This document shows positions 24,625 through 37,885 of a stretch of DNA of 64,000 nucleotides, piece by piece. How positions within the stretch are numbered: the stretch's first letter is position 1; every line of letters starts with the position of its first letter. Source of the stretch: Plotosus lineatus (lineage: Eukaryota; Chordata; Actinopteri; Siluriformes; Plotosidae); the NCBI GenBank assembly GCA_024760905.1, contig CM045733.1, forward strand, positions 26,809,501-26,873,500, written 5' to 3'. A program made the position numbers and the translations under genes. The notes beneath the pieces are model-generated. The model worked only from the letters and a program-made list of their open reading frames with translations. It searched no databases and was not told where the DNA came from.

Positions 24625-24676
<52 letters not shown>
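24590..24676 (+). repeat. (CT)n(CA)n microsatellite
   Basis: An interrupted CT tract is followed by about 22 CA units. Confidence 0.97.
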
Positions 24677-24679
<3 letters not shown>

Positions 24680-24774
24680 ACCCAGATAAAACCAGACTCC
24701 TCGTTTAAATAGACTCATTAAAAAATACATTCTAGTGATGAATACTAGTCAGATCTGGGGGAAAATATAGTGGT

Positions 24775-25028
24775 CTTCTTCTTTTCCTTTCGGCTGTTCC
24801 CTTCAGGGGTCGCCACAGCGAATCATTTGCCTCCATCTCACCCTATCCTCTGCATCTTCTAAGGTTGGCAACAATCTTCATGTCCTCCTTCACCACATCC
24901 ATAAATCTTCTCTTTGATCTTTCTCTCGGCCTTCTGTCTTGTAGTTCCAACGTCAGTATCCTACTACCAATATACTCACTATCCCTCCTCTGTACATGTC
25001 CAAACCATCTCAATCTAGCGGGGAACAT
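24775..25028 (-). mobile_element. RTE-type LINE, short 3' fragment
   Basis: Only the last roughly 85 codons and the 3' end are present (minus-strand ARLRWFGHVQRRDSEYIG and MDVVKEDM). The 9-bp duplication tatagtggt (24766-24774, 25029-25037) is perfect. A one-base change in the reading near 24866 breaks the frame toward the family stop. Confidence 0.9.
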
Positions 25029-25125
25029 TATAGTGGTAAATAGAGCAAATAGAAATAAATATACTTTAATATTTTAGACTAGGTGAATATAATTATACAG
25101 CCAATTTCATATTGGGTTATACTAT

Positions 25126-25479
25126 TCATTCATTCATTTTCTGAACTACTTAATCCTAATTAAGGTTGCAGGGAGGCTGGTGCCCATCTCAGCCGACTCT
25201 GGCGAGGGCAAGGTACACCCTGGACAGCTCACCAGGCCATCACAGGGCCAACACTCACACAATCATTCATACTCACACTCAGGGCTGATTTGGAACAGCC
25301 AAGTTAACCGGCTGTGCATGGTTTTGGACTGTGGGAGGGAACCATAGAACCTGGAGGAACCCCACGCAAACACAGGGAAAACATGCAAACGCCCCAGAGA
25401 AATGCCCATGGTGGGAATCAAACCCAGGACCTTTTTGCTGTGAAGCGGACGTGCTAATCACTATGCCACCCTGCCGCCG
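25126..25479 (-). mobile_element. V-SINE-like element, near full length, reversed
   Basis: Starts on plus with attcattcattttctgaac and cttaatcctaattaaggt (tail), passes ggtacaccctggacagctca and ggttttggactgtgggaggg (centre), and ends gtgctaatcactatgccacc (head). Confidence 0.88.
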
Positions 25480-26046
25480 ATAAATATTTTGATTTTAATA
25501 AATTATTATTTTTGCTTTCATCAAATTGCATCAATATAATATATAAGTCAAACATCCCAAAAACAGTCAAATAAAACACACCAATTTATGAGGGAGATTT
25601 GAAGCCTCTCACCGACAAGTATCAGATTGCCGGCACGCACAGTTGAAGGACTGATTCCGTGACACAGCAGGCCCAAGCAAAAAGTGGTATCTGGAAATCA
25701 CGGTCCAAACAGAGCTACAGACATGCTGGCATTTAATCAAGCCAGCAGTTAAACTGCAAACATCCAGCTAACCTCAGCATCTCATCAAACCCCTGTGGTT
25801 GGCTTGATACTCAAACACACTCTAGGAAAATTCCAGACATTAGTCTGTCAATCAAGCATCAATTCAGAGACATGCAGGTTTACTCTGTTGTGAAACAGAT
25901 TCCAAAGGGAAAACGGCCAAAGTACACCCCCTTTGACTAGGAGCAGGCTCAATCCACCACTCTAATTTAATTAAACAGTGATATGTCTGGAAGGAACACT
26001 CAATCATTTAAAAAAAAGTTGCTTTAAACTAAACACACACACACAC

Positions 26047-26090
<44 letters not shown>

Positions 26091-27257
26091 ATTTCTGTTA
26101 GTGATACCAACATGTCTCCACTTATATATATGTGTAATACAAGATTTCAGAGACATAATGGCAAATAAAATCAGAAGGATCAGACAGCCCGTGCATCAAT
26201 CTTGGCAGATTGGAGTATGCTGTCCACTCAGACACTTCTCTTGAGTCTCCGGGGAAGACACCCACCCCCACAATCTCTTACATACCCAAACTAACAGCTC
26301 CCCATGTACACTCTCAGTCGAACCAGCCCTTTCTACAATTCTTTTCCCTTCTGCTATTTATAGTCGTATGATCTGGTGACTCAGTTTCTCGTGCATCCAT
26401 ATGAAACTAAATACTGAATCTTTGACAAATGACATGAGATGCAAACATTTAGCACCCCGTTGTGTACTTTCACCAGCAACAGTGAGGTCAATCACAATGA
26501 CTTAGATGCTAAAGATTTATGCCTGATATAAAGCAACAGGTATGAGGTTTCATTCTTAATGCCTTGAAGGAAGAAACTCAATACTGTTGAGATTAATAAT
26601 ATTGGCTATAAGAGAAGCTGACATTTACTCAACAAGAACAGTGATACTAAAACACAGGCAGTCTGAATGACTGTTTCTGTCCAGTCACAAAGAGGGAGGG
26701 AATTACAGAGTAAGGGATTACTGTCAACACCCTTCAGATGAAATCATTGTACGAGGGTGGTGAAAAGTTCATAGGCTGGTTATGATGCAATGGGCATCTT
26801 TGACCAAATGGGCTTTATTTTTCACCCTAGCATTGTACACACTTATTTTATTGGTGTTGCAACTCTTTGGTCCGCTTTGTATAGATGCCCAAGTTTCACG
26901 ACACTACCGTTAGTCTCTCAGCCAGCCTATGAACTTTTCAGCCCGTGTATGTATACAAAAACCAATACATACAACTATTCAAATATTCCAATCAGTCAGC
27001 TGAAGAAAATACTCTATACTGTATTGTAATTGTGCTTAATTTTATTACATACAGCGGGGAGGTTATGTTTATCCATGGTATGTGTGTTTGTTTACAGGGT
27101 TACCCAACATGCTATGTGTGGATTTTCACATTTCTTCCAGAGGAAAAGGTTCCAAAGGTTCTGTCCCCAAGGGAAAAAATCCATTTGATTTTGAAGGTGA
27201 TCCAGATCAGATTCTGGATCCAGAATTTTTAAAAGTTTTTCTTAACACTATGATTTA
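25480..27257. other. Intron sequence, one CA repeat
   Basis: Contains a CA tract at 26034-26088. No exon or repeat family recognised in the rest. Confidence 0.4.
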
Positions 27258-27507
27258 GCCCCCAGTGCAGCTAACTGGGTTATCAAAGGCCGGCCATGTC
27301 TCTCACTGTCTATGGGGTGAGGCATGTAAAAGAACCATTGCTGACTTTCGACAAGAGCAGGCTGCAAAGCCGTCAGCGTGTTTCTGCCCTGCGATGGCCT
27401 GGCGAGCTGTCCAGGGTGTACTCTGCCCTCGCCCAAAGTTGGCTGGGATGGGCACCAGCCTGCCCGTGACCCAAAATAGGATTAAGCGGGTACAGAAAAT
27501 GAACTGA
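27258..27507 (+). mobile_element. SINE-A copy, 5'-truncated, V-SINE-type tail
   Basis: Begins in the body at cccagtgcagctaactgggt, without a tRNA-like head. It passes gtaaaagaaccattgctgac and cgtcagcgtgtttctgccct, then the tail gatggcctggcgagctgtcc, ending aggattaagcgggtacagaa. Confidence 0.88.
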
Positions 27508-28038
27508 ACTATGATTTCGATTTTTCACATTTTGGTTCATAAAGAGGGATTACTGGGCTTGGTATGCTCTCTCTGAGTGCTCACTGTCTGTCTGTCCCAA
27601 ACATCTGTTAGTCTACTAGTTTCAAAATTAGTTTATTATACTTGCCCCCAGAGAATATCTGAGCACTGATTCTCTTCCTGTCCTGTTACTGACAACGTTG
27701 TAATTACTGTAATTGTAAAGGGATTTTGGGCTACTACTCCATTCAGAATATTTTAGGCTCCTTTATATTCTTGACCTTGTTCGTATGGACACAACCATCA
27801 TTGGATGGTCATTGCAAAACACCACATCCACCCTTCTTGGCGGAAGCAACCAGGTTTCTGCTGAAGTATTTTTGTGATTAATAGACGTTATGAGGCCTTT
27901 AACCTTCACTAAAGGTCCTGATATACAACCCGCAAAGCAGCTCCAAAGCATCAGTGATCATCACTGTATTTTAAAATGGGTATCAAGTGCCCTATCATGC
28001 ACCGACACACACATGTGGAGAAGGTGTTATTATTTGAT

Positions 28039-28447
28039 TCTTCTTCTTTTCCTTTTGGCTGTTCCCTTCAGGGATGACCACAGCGAATCATCTGCCTCCA
28101 TCTCACCCTATCCTCTGCATCTTCTTCTCTTACACCAAGTATCTTCATGTCCTCCTTCACCACATCCATAAATCTCCTCTTTGGTCTTCCTCTAGGCCTT
28201 CTGCCTGGTAGTTCCAGCCTCAGCATCCTACTACCAATATATTCACTATCCCTCCTCTGTACATGTCCAAACCATCTCACTCGAGCCTCTATGACGTTGT
28301 CTCCAAAACATCTTACATGTGCTGTCCCTCTGATGTGCTCATTCCTGATCCTATCCATCCTCGTTACTCCCAAAGAGAACCTCAACATTTTCATATCCGC
28401 TACCTTCAGCTCTGCCTCCTGTCTTTTCCTCAATGCCACTGTTTCTA
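28039..28447 (-). mobile_element. RTE-type LINE, 3' fragment
   Basis: The minus-strand frame (28068-28444) reads TVALRKRQEAELKVADMKML through WFGHVQRRDSEYIG to the family stop after RCGHP. The 18-bp flanks aaggtgttattatttgat (28021-28038) and aaggtgtcattatttgat (28448-28465) differ at one base. Confidence 0.92.
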
Positions 28448-28465
28448 AAGGTGTCATTATTTGAT

Positions 28466-30094
28466 CAATTGCTGAAAATGTTTAAAATGTGAATGATTTG
28501 ATTAAAGTGGTTAAGTTGTATTTTTTCCTGCATATCTTTAATTATATAACTTAGTTTTGCGCTTAAGAAAGAAGTGCATTAGCTGTAAAGTCAGTTATTT
28601 TTCCCCGCAATTGATTTATTACTGTGCCAAAGGCATATGCACAAAATAAAAAGCATACATGCCTAATTTAATTCTTGTTCTGCTATGTCCTCTTAGTGGC
28701 ATACTGTCAATATTGTTGCACTTCTACCAGTTGCCAGGAGGAGCTCAAAGAAGAACATAATATGAAATAATAAAGGACCAGCAGTGTTAAGCAGTCCTCT
28801 GCCTCCAAGGCAACACAAGAGACATTCACATAACTCAAACACAAACAGGCAGTAGATTGAGCAGTCATTAAAAAAAAACTCTTTGGGCTTTCCTAGTCTC
28901 AAACAAGAATGTTAATGGTCCAGCTCTCTCATCAAGATGACACTCCAAAATGCACCTGAATATGCTTGAGGGAAGCACATCTAAAGGTAGCTCACCAAAG
29001 ACAGCGTGATCTGCATCCAGCCATACTCAAACAGGTCCGTACTCAAACGTGCCTACTGCTCAACCGTGTTAGAGGGAGGAGACTATCCATTCTCCTTTGC
29101 CAGATGTTCCATCATTCCTGAAAACATTGGCTGAGGTTTGAGCAAAAAAAAAAAAAAAACAAAACACTGAATGCATGAAGTCTAGTCCTACCACTACAAT
29201 TCTCTGATACAAGCAATCCAGGTCAAAGTAGGACACTAATGGATCCACAGCAACACTCTACACAATATGTTACCTGATAAAGTTGTCAAGCAGTCCAACT
29301 AACTAGACTCTTCCTATTCTCCACTCTGTTCCCCAGGGTCATGCAGCCTTTTCTTAATCTATAGATGACATACAGACTAACCATGCATAAGTAACAGAAT
29401 ACCAAGCTTTGGTGGATTCAGGCTGTGTACTCTGGACTTTCCTAATAAAAAGCTCAGATTATTTGCAATTTATGGATCAAAACTATTGAATCACACCGTG
29501 TATGTGAAATCGACTATGTGATTTTAATAATGGACAAAGGAAAAAAACTTGGCAGATTCACCACCTTAATCTCCTAAAACAGTGAGGGGGCAGTCCAGCC
29601 ATGGCAGTGGCAGGCAGAGATGACTTGTATCTACAGTGTGAAAAAACATCTGATTTCACGTGGACATCTTTCACCATCCCAGAAAGCAAAAGTTGCCAAG
29701 TTTTAGAAGTGTTTTGTTCACTGTCCTTATGCCACAGAAGTAGACCACAGATCTCTTTCGGACTCCTAATAACACAACTGACCAAAAGCTATCAACAGAT
29801 TCCTTTTTTTACATTTTTTAAAAAAAAATTTATTTATTTATTTTTTTACAAGTCCTTCCTTTACAGCATGCCTCTTGCACAAATGTGACCTTTCTATTTA
29901 CTGTAGCAAATGGTCTATTTTAATGAATAATAAATCAGGTGATACAGCTCAATGTAGTGATGTCTCTGTTGATTAATCTACCAGAACATTTGGCAGCAGC
30001 ATATGCAGTCCTAAAGCCCTTGAGATGAGCCAATCTCATAACAAACCTGAAGAATTTTAAAATGGAGGGAAAGAATTTAGGCTTTCATCTGGGT
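28466..30094. other. Intron sequence without recognised features
   Basis: Two A-rich runs (29143-29160 and 29819-29845). Nothing else recognised. Confidence 0.4.
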
Positions 30095-30214
30095 CATCGA
30101 CAGGTTGGTCTGCCCATTCCCCAATACCAGTCGCCTTGAGGGCAGGATGATAGCCTTGAGCAGGGCATCTACCCCAAACTGCCCTCTGGGTGCCATAATG
30201 TGGCTGCCACTGCT

Positions 30215-30278
<64 letters not shown>

Positions 30279-30312
30279 TGTGTGTATTTTTGATGGGTAA
30301 AATGCAGAACAT
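30095..30312 (+). mobile_element. SINE with internal GT repeat (family E)
   Basis: The wording gagcagggcatctacccca, aactgccctctgggtgccat and a GT tract (30217-30285) followed by gatgggtaaaatgcagaaca is the 3' half of a common fish tRNA-derived SINE. The head is not visible. A relative lies at 31966-32265. Confidence 0.65.
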
Positions 30313-31256
30313 ATGCATTTTAAACCATTAGTCCATTCAGAATGAACAGCAGTCTGTTTAAAGTTCAGCACATCCTCTATGCATGGGATATTTGAGGCTA
30401 TCACTTCAACATGTTTGTCCTGTTTGCCAGAATACAACCACTTAAGAAAGCTTTGGTTCTTCGTGATATGGGTTGCTGTTTATAGATGTAGAAGAGGTTC
30501 CCAAAGCATACAGAGGGGTGAATGGATGGAGGGAAACCACATTTGTATTTAACTGAAAGAGTCTGCAAGCCATCTTTGATTCCAGTAGATACCATCCCTG
30601 TTCCTGTAGATATACTTCTTGCAGGTTTTATTCCAGATCAAAATCAGACACAGCTCTTGTAACCGATCAAGGACCTCTTGGGTCAGTGATTAGATGGTCA
30701 GGTGGGTATGATTAGGGCGGGAGCAATGTTTTCAGGGGGGTACATCTCTACAAAGAGGGCTGGTGACCACTGTATTACACAGAAGGAAAGGGTTTTTTTC
30801 CCCCACTAATGGTGCCATTCCAGTAGATAGCATGTGCAATGACTTTATTGACACATGGCAGCTCTGTCAGCTTTCCTAAAGTTTTAAGATGGTCTTGTAG
30901 TACAGGTTCTGAACACTCGGAATTTCCAGAAGCATTTACGTATTGCCTCGACTGAGACTGATGGTTCCACCACCATACTGGAGAGTCCCACTGAGAATTT
31001 GAGGTCTACTTTAATTTAGAGCCTATTACCCCACAGGTGTAGTGTAAATCGGGCCATACTGTGCTCTGTTGATTTTTACAAAAATGTTTAATTTCAAACC
31101 TTTTCCAAAACAGTTTTTCAGATCCAGTTGTTTTCTGCAAGTAGCCTTTCATATTAAAAAAATGCATTCTTGTATTGAAGGAGTTGGCTGATGTAGAAGC
31201 AACATCACTAACTTTGCACACACTCACCCAAAATGGTGTTAACCCCCCCAACCTTT

Positions 31257-31258
<2 letters not shown>

Positions 31259-31319
<61 letters not shown>
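31259..31319 (-). repeat. (CA)n next to a copine splice donor
   Basis: On the transcript this is about 30 GU units that begin about 13 bases after the exon-intron junction of the copine exon at 31332-31435. GU repeats bind splicing regulators such as TDP-43 and CELF proteins; an effect here is an inference. Confidence 0.93.
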
Positions 31320-31323
<4 letters not shown>

Positions 31324-31331
31324 ATACTCAC

Positions 31332-31435
31332 AGATCAAACCGAAGATTCTGTCTTTCTTCAAAGAAGTAGTCCAGCATAAACTTGCGCACAAACTCTGGG
31401 TTCAGTGTGTTATCTATGACTTCTGTCCTCCCAAA
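31332..31435 (-). CDS. cpne8: Copine exon (middle of first C2 domain)
   Basis: A 104-bp minus-strand exon between acceptor gtgtcttag and donor gtgagtat. It encodes [20 protein letters not shown] and then [14 protein letters not shown] plus two bases of the next Leu codon. The TEVI-NTLNP-FV core is the hallmark of C2A in copines. It starts in phase 0 after GVGNKEWRE-type sequence encoded at 34963-35009 and leaves CT to join the G of the exon at 22596-22635. The frame is intact with no stop. This is the longest exon seen here and the best single anchor for the gene call. Confidence 0.95.
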
Positions 31436-31965
31436 CTAAGACACAAAAATACAGCAATGAAATCAGTGATTCCAGTAATGGCATAATCCACCAGAATATT
31501 TTTTAATCACATTAAAAATCCTTCTTTCTCTTTACTGACACCATGAAATTTAAATGAACATATTTTTCCCCTTAAAATGATACATTTTCTTAGTTTAAAC
31601 TTTTGACCGTCATCTATGTTCTATTCGGAATAAAACACTGAAATCTGCCACTTCCACATCATTGCATTCAATTTTTATTCACAATTTGTATAGTGTGTGA
31701 ACTTTTTTGGAGTCCGATTTGTATTTTTATTTCTGTAAAAGTAGTGAAGTGGTAATTTCTAACATACAGCATTTTATCAGCCCACTGCCAATGTAATGTC
31801 ATGTGACTCCTGCTTCTATATTATTATTCTTCTAAAAACAGAAAGTATTTATTTATACGTGTGGTTCATATCCTATATTCACACAATCGATACTGGCGAC
31901 TATTTATTCGTGACGCTGTATACATGATGCTCAAAAACAAACATTTAACCAGCAAACATGTTAAT

Positions 31966-32173
31966 TCAGGCAGGAGGCAGCTATGGCCAAATAGTGGGAG
32001 AAGCGGCTTTACGATCAAGAGGTCGCTAGTTTGATTCCCAGTGAGGCAGTAAAAATGTATGGGGTGAGCTGCACTTTCCCTTCCTCCACATTCATGGCGA
32101 AAATGCCCTTTAAACATGGCACCTAACCCCAAATTTCTCTCCGGTGCAGCAATGTGTGGCAGCCCACTGTTCC

Positions 32174-32233
<60 letters not shown>

Positions 32234-32265
32234 TCAAGTTTCATGGGTAAAATGTAGAAGTCAAA
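31966..32265 (+). mobile_element. SINE with internal GT repeat (family E), with head
   Basis: The tRNA-like head has ctagtttgattcccagtg as B box. The body includes cacctaaccccaaatttctc, cagcccactgttccgagt and a GT tract (32178-32231), then catgggtaaaatgtagaag. It shares order and wording with 30095-30312. Confidence 0.7.
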
Positions 32266-34128
32266 ATTTCCCTTGTGAAATTAAGACAGTATGAAACAGT
32301 CCTGACACAATCATTGTTATTTATGAAAAGACATTTGCTGTGACATCTAGATGTTGCTTTCTGAGGCAGCATTGTTGCGATGAGCTAATTGTCTAAGATG
32401 TAGTGGTATTGTCATCCTATTACTTCATCTAGCAAAATCATGGAATGTGGGTGAAAAAACTTGATTACAATTCTGTAGATGTATTTCTCATATGACGTTT
32501 ATCAAATCAAAATCATCCAATGTTACATATCTGTGAGTTGTAAACGTATGTGAATCTTTGCTTTTAGATCCCCTGGTTCATCGATAACTACTTCTAAACA
32601 TTTCCAATAACATTCATCCCATTCCTTCGTATAGAGTTGCTAAATATTATTGGATGTTGATTTCCTCATCGCAACTGGTAACATCATTCTTAAGTGGATT
32701 AAGGTTAGATCTTTGATCTTCCTATTCCAAACCTTTAACTTGTATTTTTCTTTAACAGTTGTTGGTACAGCAGCTTATATGTAAGGGTCTTTTGACTTGC
32801 TGCATGATTAACCATCTCTTGGGATTCAGTTCATGGAGACCTGTCATGACGTTTCCTTTTGAATTTGCTTGTGTAATTTGAAATGTGTTGCTCCAACAAT
32901 GACATCAATTTGTCCTGTCTCAGATGCAGCAAACCAAACCCTGTTCCTTCTGCATCCATGTTTTACATTTGGGATATAGTTTGGGATATAGTTTAACATT
33001 TGGGATATAATTTCTTCAATGTCCACGTTTCACATTTGGGGTTTACGCTTTTGTTTTATGCAGACTTTTATTTTTTCTCAAATGTTTACACTTCTAATTT
33101 AAACCCAAAAGTTCTGCTTTTTCTTTCACACCATTCAAGCTTGTCTATATAATCTTTAGCGGTGTTCTTTTTTGAGAGAACAGCTAGTTTCTCCTTGCTT
33201 CTCTGCCATGAATGCCAATTTCATTCTGTATTGTCGTAATGGTGCACACATCATTATTAACATTACCAATTTAAAAAAGAGGCCTTTAGCTGCTCAGATA
33301 TTACCCTGTATTCCTTTCTGATCTATGAACTATTAAATATATTGACCAAAAGTGAGTTGTACGACTCCTGTGGATGGTAAACACAGCCATGAATTATAAC
33401 CGTTTTTACACAGTCTGTCCGACAATAGGTTTGTAGAGTCTTTAGATACGGTTTTGTGACCTTTTACAGTCTGATGAGAACTAACAACTCCTTTTCTGAA
33501 ACCCTCAGAAATCTTATTTGCCCATGCCATGATACACTTCCATGAACATGTTGCAAAGGTCAAACTTTGACAGGTACCTGTTCCTGAAATTAAACAGGAC
33601 ACCCACTCATACCTGATTGTCATCCAAATAACTTGGAAACACCAAACTCTTATTTTACCTACAAATTAATTTCTAGTCTTCAAGGGTCACATACTGCTGC
33701 CATTCACAGATAGATAATATTGGATAGTGTTCTTTAATAAATGAGAAATTGTAATATTAAAGCGTCTTATTCGTTCAATTGGGCTCTATTTCTCTACTTT
33801 TAGGAATTATGTGAAAAGCTGTTTGTTGTTCTAGGTCATAAGTGTAACAAATATTAACCATTATGAAAAATGTCTGACTAATTTGAGTCCTCTTGTCATC
33901 AATTACAAAATTACTTATGACACATAACTTCTACTAAACAAGGCAATACTAACTCCTGGGGACAAATATCTACTTACTTTATCCACAGAACAATATTATA
34001 TCCATTAATATTTTTATTGAATAAATTATTTAAAATATATTATAAATTCTAAGATGTTTTCTCATGCAAATACAGTACGCTAAAAAAGATCTAAAGTTGT
34101 TATATTATGTACAGTACTTTTTAAAATG

Positions 34129-34132
<4 letters not shown>
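32266..34132. other. Intron sequence without recognised features
   Basis: A short direct repeat tttgggatatagtttgggat near 32967-33010 is the only structure noticed. Confidence 0.4.

Positions 34133-34202
<70 letters not shown>
34133..34202. repeat. (CA)n microsatellite
   Basis: About 35 CA units. Confidence 0.98.
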
Positions 34203-34206
<4 letters not shown>

Positions 34207-34962
34207 TTCCTGTGCATATAAAGTACGATTGTACTATTTAAAAAGACTTCATTAATTGTAGTCTGGGTAAATTTGATACAATTCCTGTGCCTGAGTATTC
34301 TCAGTATGTTCTGGCCTAGTTTCATACTGAATTAGCAAGGTAATTGTATATTTGAGTTCTGTAGTCATCAAAGTTGGCTAACAGAACAAATCACTGTCTT
34401 TATGGCATTATATCTAATTAACATTCAACATCTGTGAAACACTTAAAATCCTCTGATGGTTTGCATGTTTTGTCACTGGCTCCATAAAGCCAAAATACAA
34501 TCCAATACCATAAAATGTTTAAAACATACTCAGCTTGGGTTTGAGGTAGCCTATATTTTTGAGGCATTATTTACATACATGTGTCATGTATTAACAATGA
34601 AACAGTTTATGCCTGCATTTTATGTTCTGAAAAATCATGTACTAATTTGTGCATTTAACTCTACTCAAATGATATAGTTTGTTGTGCCCAAGGCTGTATG
34701 CCTTCTACTGTATGTTACTCATTCAAAAGACCTATAATATTGCAGATAAATACTGACACAGGTTGATCTTGCACAGGAGAATTCAAAACAACAGATGATC
34801 TGAGTCATTTGAACACTCATCAGATGCATATCTACTGTGAGTAATGTATTTATTGGCATTAAAGATTCTATCGAGAGGTTAATATTGAAACGTTTATTTA
34901 AAAAAAAACAAAAAAACAGTTCAACCATTTGCATAAATCTATATGGTGTCCATAACACTAAC

Positions 34963-35009
34963 CTCTCGCCACTCCTTGTTGCCAATGCCTTGGGTGTACA
35001 GCACACAGA
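34963..35009 (-). CDS. cpne8: Copine exon (first C2 domain, GNKEWRE block)
   Basis: A 47-bp minus-strand exon between acceptor cttttttcag and donor gttagtgt. Its first two bases TC complete the A left by the exon at 45291-45331 to give Ile, then it encodes CVLYTQGIGNKEWRE and ends in phase 0. In copines this segment follows the SKSDP calcium loop. The combination ICVLY with GNKEWRE fits copine-8 best as I know the family; copine-5 usually differs here. Introns on either side are about 10.3 and 3.5 kb. Confidence 0.92.
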
Positions 35010-35477
35010 CTGAAAAAAGAATAAAATGAGTGTTAAGGAAATAAGTGAATGTTCCATTAAAATCATTAATTGCAAACAGATTTGCATTTCCTGAAAGAAT
35101 TACACTGGTGCCTAAAAGTTTGTGAATTTTCAACATTTTCGGAAAATATGGTCAAAAACATCATTCGATTCTAAGGCATGTACTAAAAGAAAATGAAAAG
35201 GAACCCAGTTACACAAAAAAAGTTCAATCCAATGTAATTCAATGTAACATATTACAAAATTTTTTTAATTTTTGTTTTCAGACCTCCTTCTGCCACAACA
35301 ATTGCCCTTATGTATAAAGAACACCTTCGACTCTGGAATGTTCATGGGTTTCCTCATCTTACAGCTCGCTCTTGCACAAGCTTTTCACACAAACTTCCAA
35401 GAACCAAGACTTCACTGTTCCATCAATGATGACAAGCATCCTGGTCCACAGGCATCAAAATGGCACAAACCATGATG

Positions 35478-35825
35478 GAATCACCTTTATGTTCAGATTG
35501 GCTCGATCTATCTATCTCGTGCCTGAGTCGTAAGATGACCATTGGCGACCCGCCATGAAGGATAACACCCTGGTTATCATTTTCATGGAGGTTTTCTTGG
35601 CAGGATTAGTGCAGTGGTTTGCCATTGCCTTCTGCACGATGCGAACCTACGGGCAATTTAGAACGGCCATTTAATCCATTGTGCATGTCTTTGGATTGTG
35701 GGAGGAAGCCGGAGCACCTGGAGGAAACCCATGCAAATTCCACACAGAAACGCCCAGGCCGGGAATTGAACCCAGGCTTTCTTGCTATGAGGCAGATGTG
35801 CTAACCACGACGCCACTGTGCCGCC
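35478..35825 (-). mobile_element. V-SINE-like element, reversed, with a different tail
   Basis: Reversed head (gtgctaaccacgacgccact), centre (tggattgtgggaggaagccg) and B box (gggaattgaacccaggc) are clear. The 3' part, with atgaaggataacaccctggt and catggaggttttcttggcag, is unlike the tail of the other V-SINE copies here, so this may be another subfamily. Confidence 0.75.
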
Positions 35826-36349
35826 CCTCAAATTGGATAAGGGATGTAAATACTGGAAATCAAACCCTTTTCCCAAATTTTAGATTGTGGTATCAAGTGT
35901 CAAGAAATTTCTAAACAGTCTTCTGGCTTGCCAAGTGATCTTTGAGCATGTCCTCTTGTCCACATGAGCTTTACCAAACTATAGAAGGGCACTGTCCTTT
36001 TCTCCTTGCAACCCCTGCAAGGGACACTAGTTTTGTGCTGTGTTCTACTGGTGGTGGGATCAAGAGCATTAACAATCACACATGTAAAAGAGACCTTTAT
36101 TTTCTTAACAATTACTTTGAGCTCCTTTTCAACTTCCTGGAGTCTTATATAGCTCTTGGTGGACCCTCCTAGAGAGAGTATCAGTGGTTTTAGGAAAGGG
36201 TTTTCTAACTTTTCTAATCTGATTATCAGAATATACTTCCACAAATAATGCGCTGATCTAAAAGACAACACGTAATGAAACCTTCTGCTGATTGGTCATA
36301 AGTGCTCACTGTTACACGCAATTTCAATAGTTTTGATGTCATGTCATAA

Positions 36350-36628
36350 AAGTTAGTGATTTCACTAACCGCTGCTTATCCTTGGTTTCCAGAGTGTGAA
36401 GCGACTAGGAGTTCAATCCTCCTGGATGGGACGCTAGTCCATCGCAGGTTACCCTCCCAGTATATTTTTACTGCTACCCATTTATACTGCTGGGTGAACA
36501 GAGGCACACTTGTGGTCGAGACCTTGCCCAGGGGTCTTAGCACAGTGGGAGTCTCACTGGGATTTGAAAACACAACCTCCAGATCATGAGCCCAGCACCC
36601 TAACCACTACACAACCACTGACCAGTAA
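36350..36628 (-). mobile_element. tRNA-derived SINE, family C, reversed
   Basis: In reverse it reads gtagtggttagggtgctggg, an A/B-box head, then aatcccagtgagactccc and a 3' region that on the plus strand reads tggatgggacgctagtccat. The same family lies at 44472-44761. Confidence 0.75.
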
Positions 36629-37509
36629 CAATCAGGTTTATCAGGGGTATATTTTGCCGTATTTTGAAAACTTCGCGTTTATAAATATCCCCAAGAAGTT
36701 TTCCAGTTCTTTAAAAATTCGTAGAATACAACCCCCACAAACTAGGTAACAAAATTTACAGATTTTTATCTAGTTTAAAAAGAAATTTGATTCAACACTC
36801 AAGAATAAACGAGCGTCAGGCAATTCAATTGCGAGTACCCCTAAAAAAAAAAGTAGTTTTGACCATCATACACCAAGATGTCCGCCACCATGATGGACGT
36901 GTCTAAGCAGGATACTGTCATTTTTTATCTATTTATTCTATACCTGGGTGTGGAATATATATTTCTATGATTGGAATATGACCTTTATTGTATATAGAAT
37001 TTTCTAGTGTGGCTGTTTTGTTGAAATCTTGCAATAAATATGCACTTTGACTGAATTGTTCGGCTCACTCGGCTCACTGGTTAAACATGAATGGAATTGG
37101 CACTTCTGACTTCGTGCAGATTTTTATTTAATTTATGGGTTCTAATTTCAAAATCAACAGATAGGACATGTTCTTCAGATGTAAATTAAGACTCCTACTT
37201 AGTCTGTAGCTATTAATGAGTGTTTTGATGGAGAAATCTTATTCTACATTATATGATAATGCAATAATTCCTGTCTAAAATCAGCTGCTGCATGTGTACT
37301 CTAAGTCACTGTCCCAGTCATTCAAGGTAGAATGATCATCATTAGCAATAATAGGTTTCTTTATTCATATGAGCCGTTTCTTTTTCTAGTGAATGAAGAG
37401 TGCAATACTCTGAAAAAGATTACAATTATTACTTATTACAATACTCTGAATTTTCCAAAATGATTGTGATTTTTCCAGCATTTTGCCATTTAACATGTTT
37501 GACCTCCTT
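36629..37509. other. Intron sequence without recognised features
   Basis: Nothing recognised. Confidence 0.4.
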
Positions 37510-37885
37510 CACAGCTAAAAACATGCTAGATAGCCTACAACTGATGATTCCAATGGATTCAGCAGGTCATTATACCTTTGAAACAAAAGTTTCAGGCTGT
37601 TGGTTTGTTTGGTTGAAGTTCAGTAGATTTTCAAAATTTGACTATTTTTGGCATTTTTGTCAAATTTCACTTGTGTGATCCCCCTTTAAACCCCAAACCA
37701 TGGTAGATAGCATAATACTAATGCTTCCAATGGATTAAGCAAGTACTTTTCCATTGGAAACCAAAGTATCAAGGTATTGACTTGGTTGGGTAAATTTGAA
37801 TGAATTTTCAAAAATTGGCCATTTTTAATTTTTTCCCATGGTATAAATTGCAGTTTGAGGCATTTTTGAGGGACAATAACTTCGA
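37510..37885 (+). repeat. Diverged tandem duplication, period about 180 bp
   Basis: The unit with ctagatagcctacaactgat and gattccaatggattcagcag (from about 37515) is followed by a diverged second copy with gtagatagcataatactaat and gcttccaatggattaagcaa (from about 37690). Both continue with matching AAAATTTGACTA/AAAATTGGCCAT-like wording. A third, weaker unit may follow to about 38060. Confidence 0.7.
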
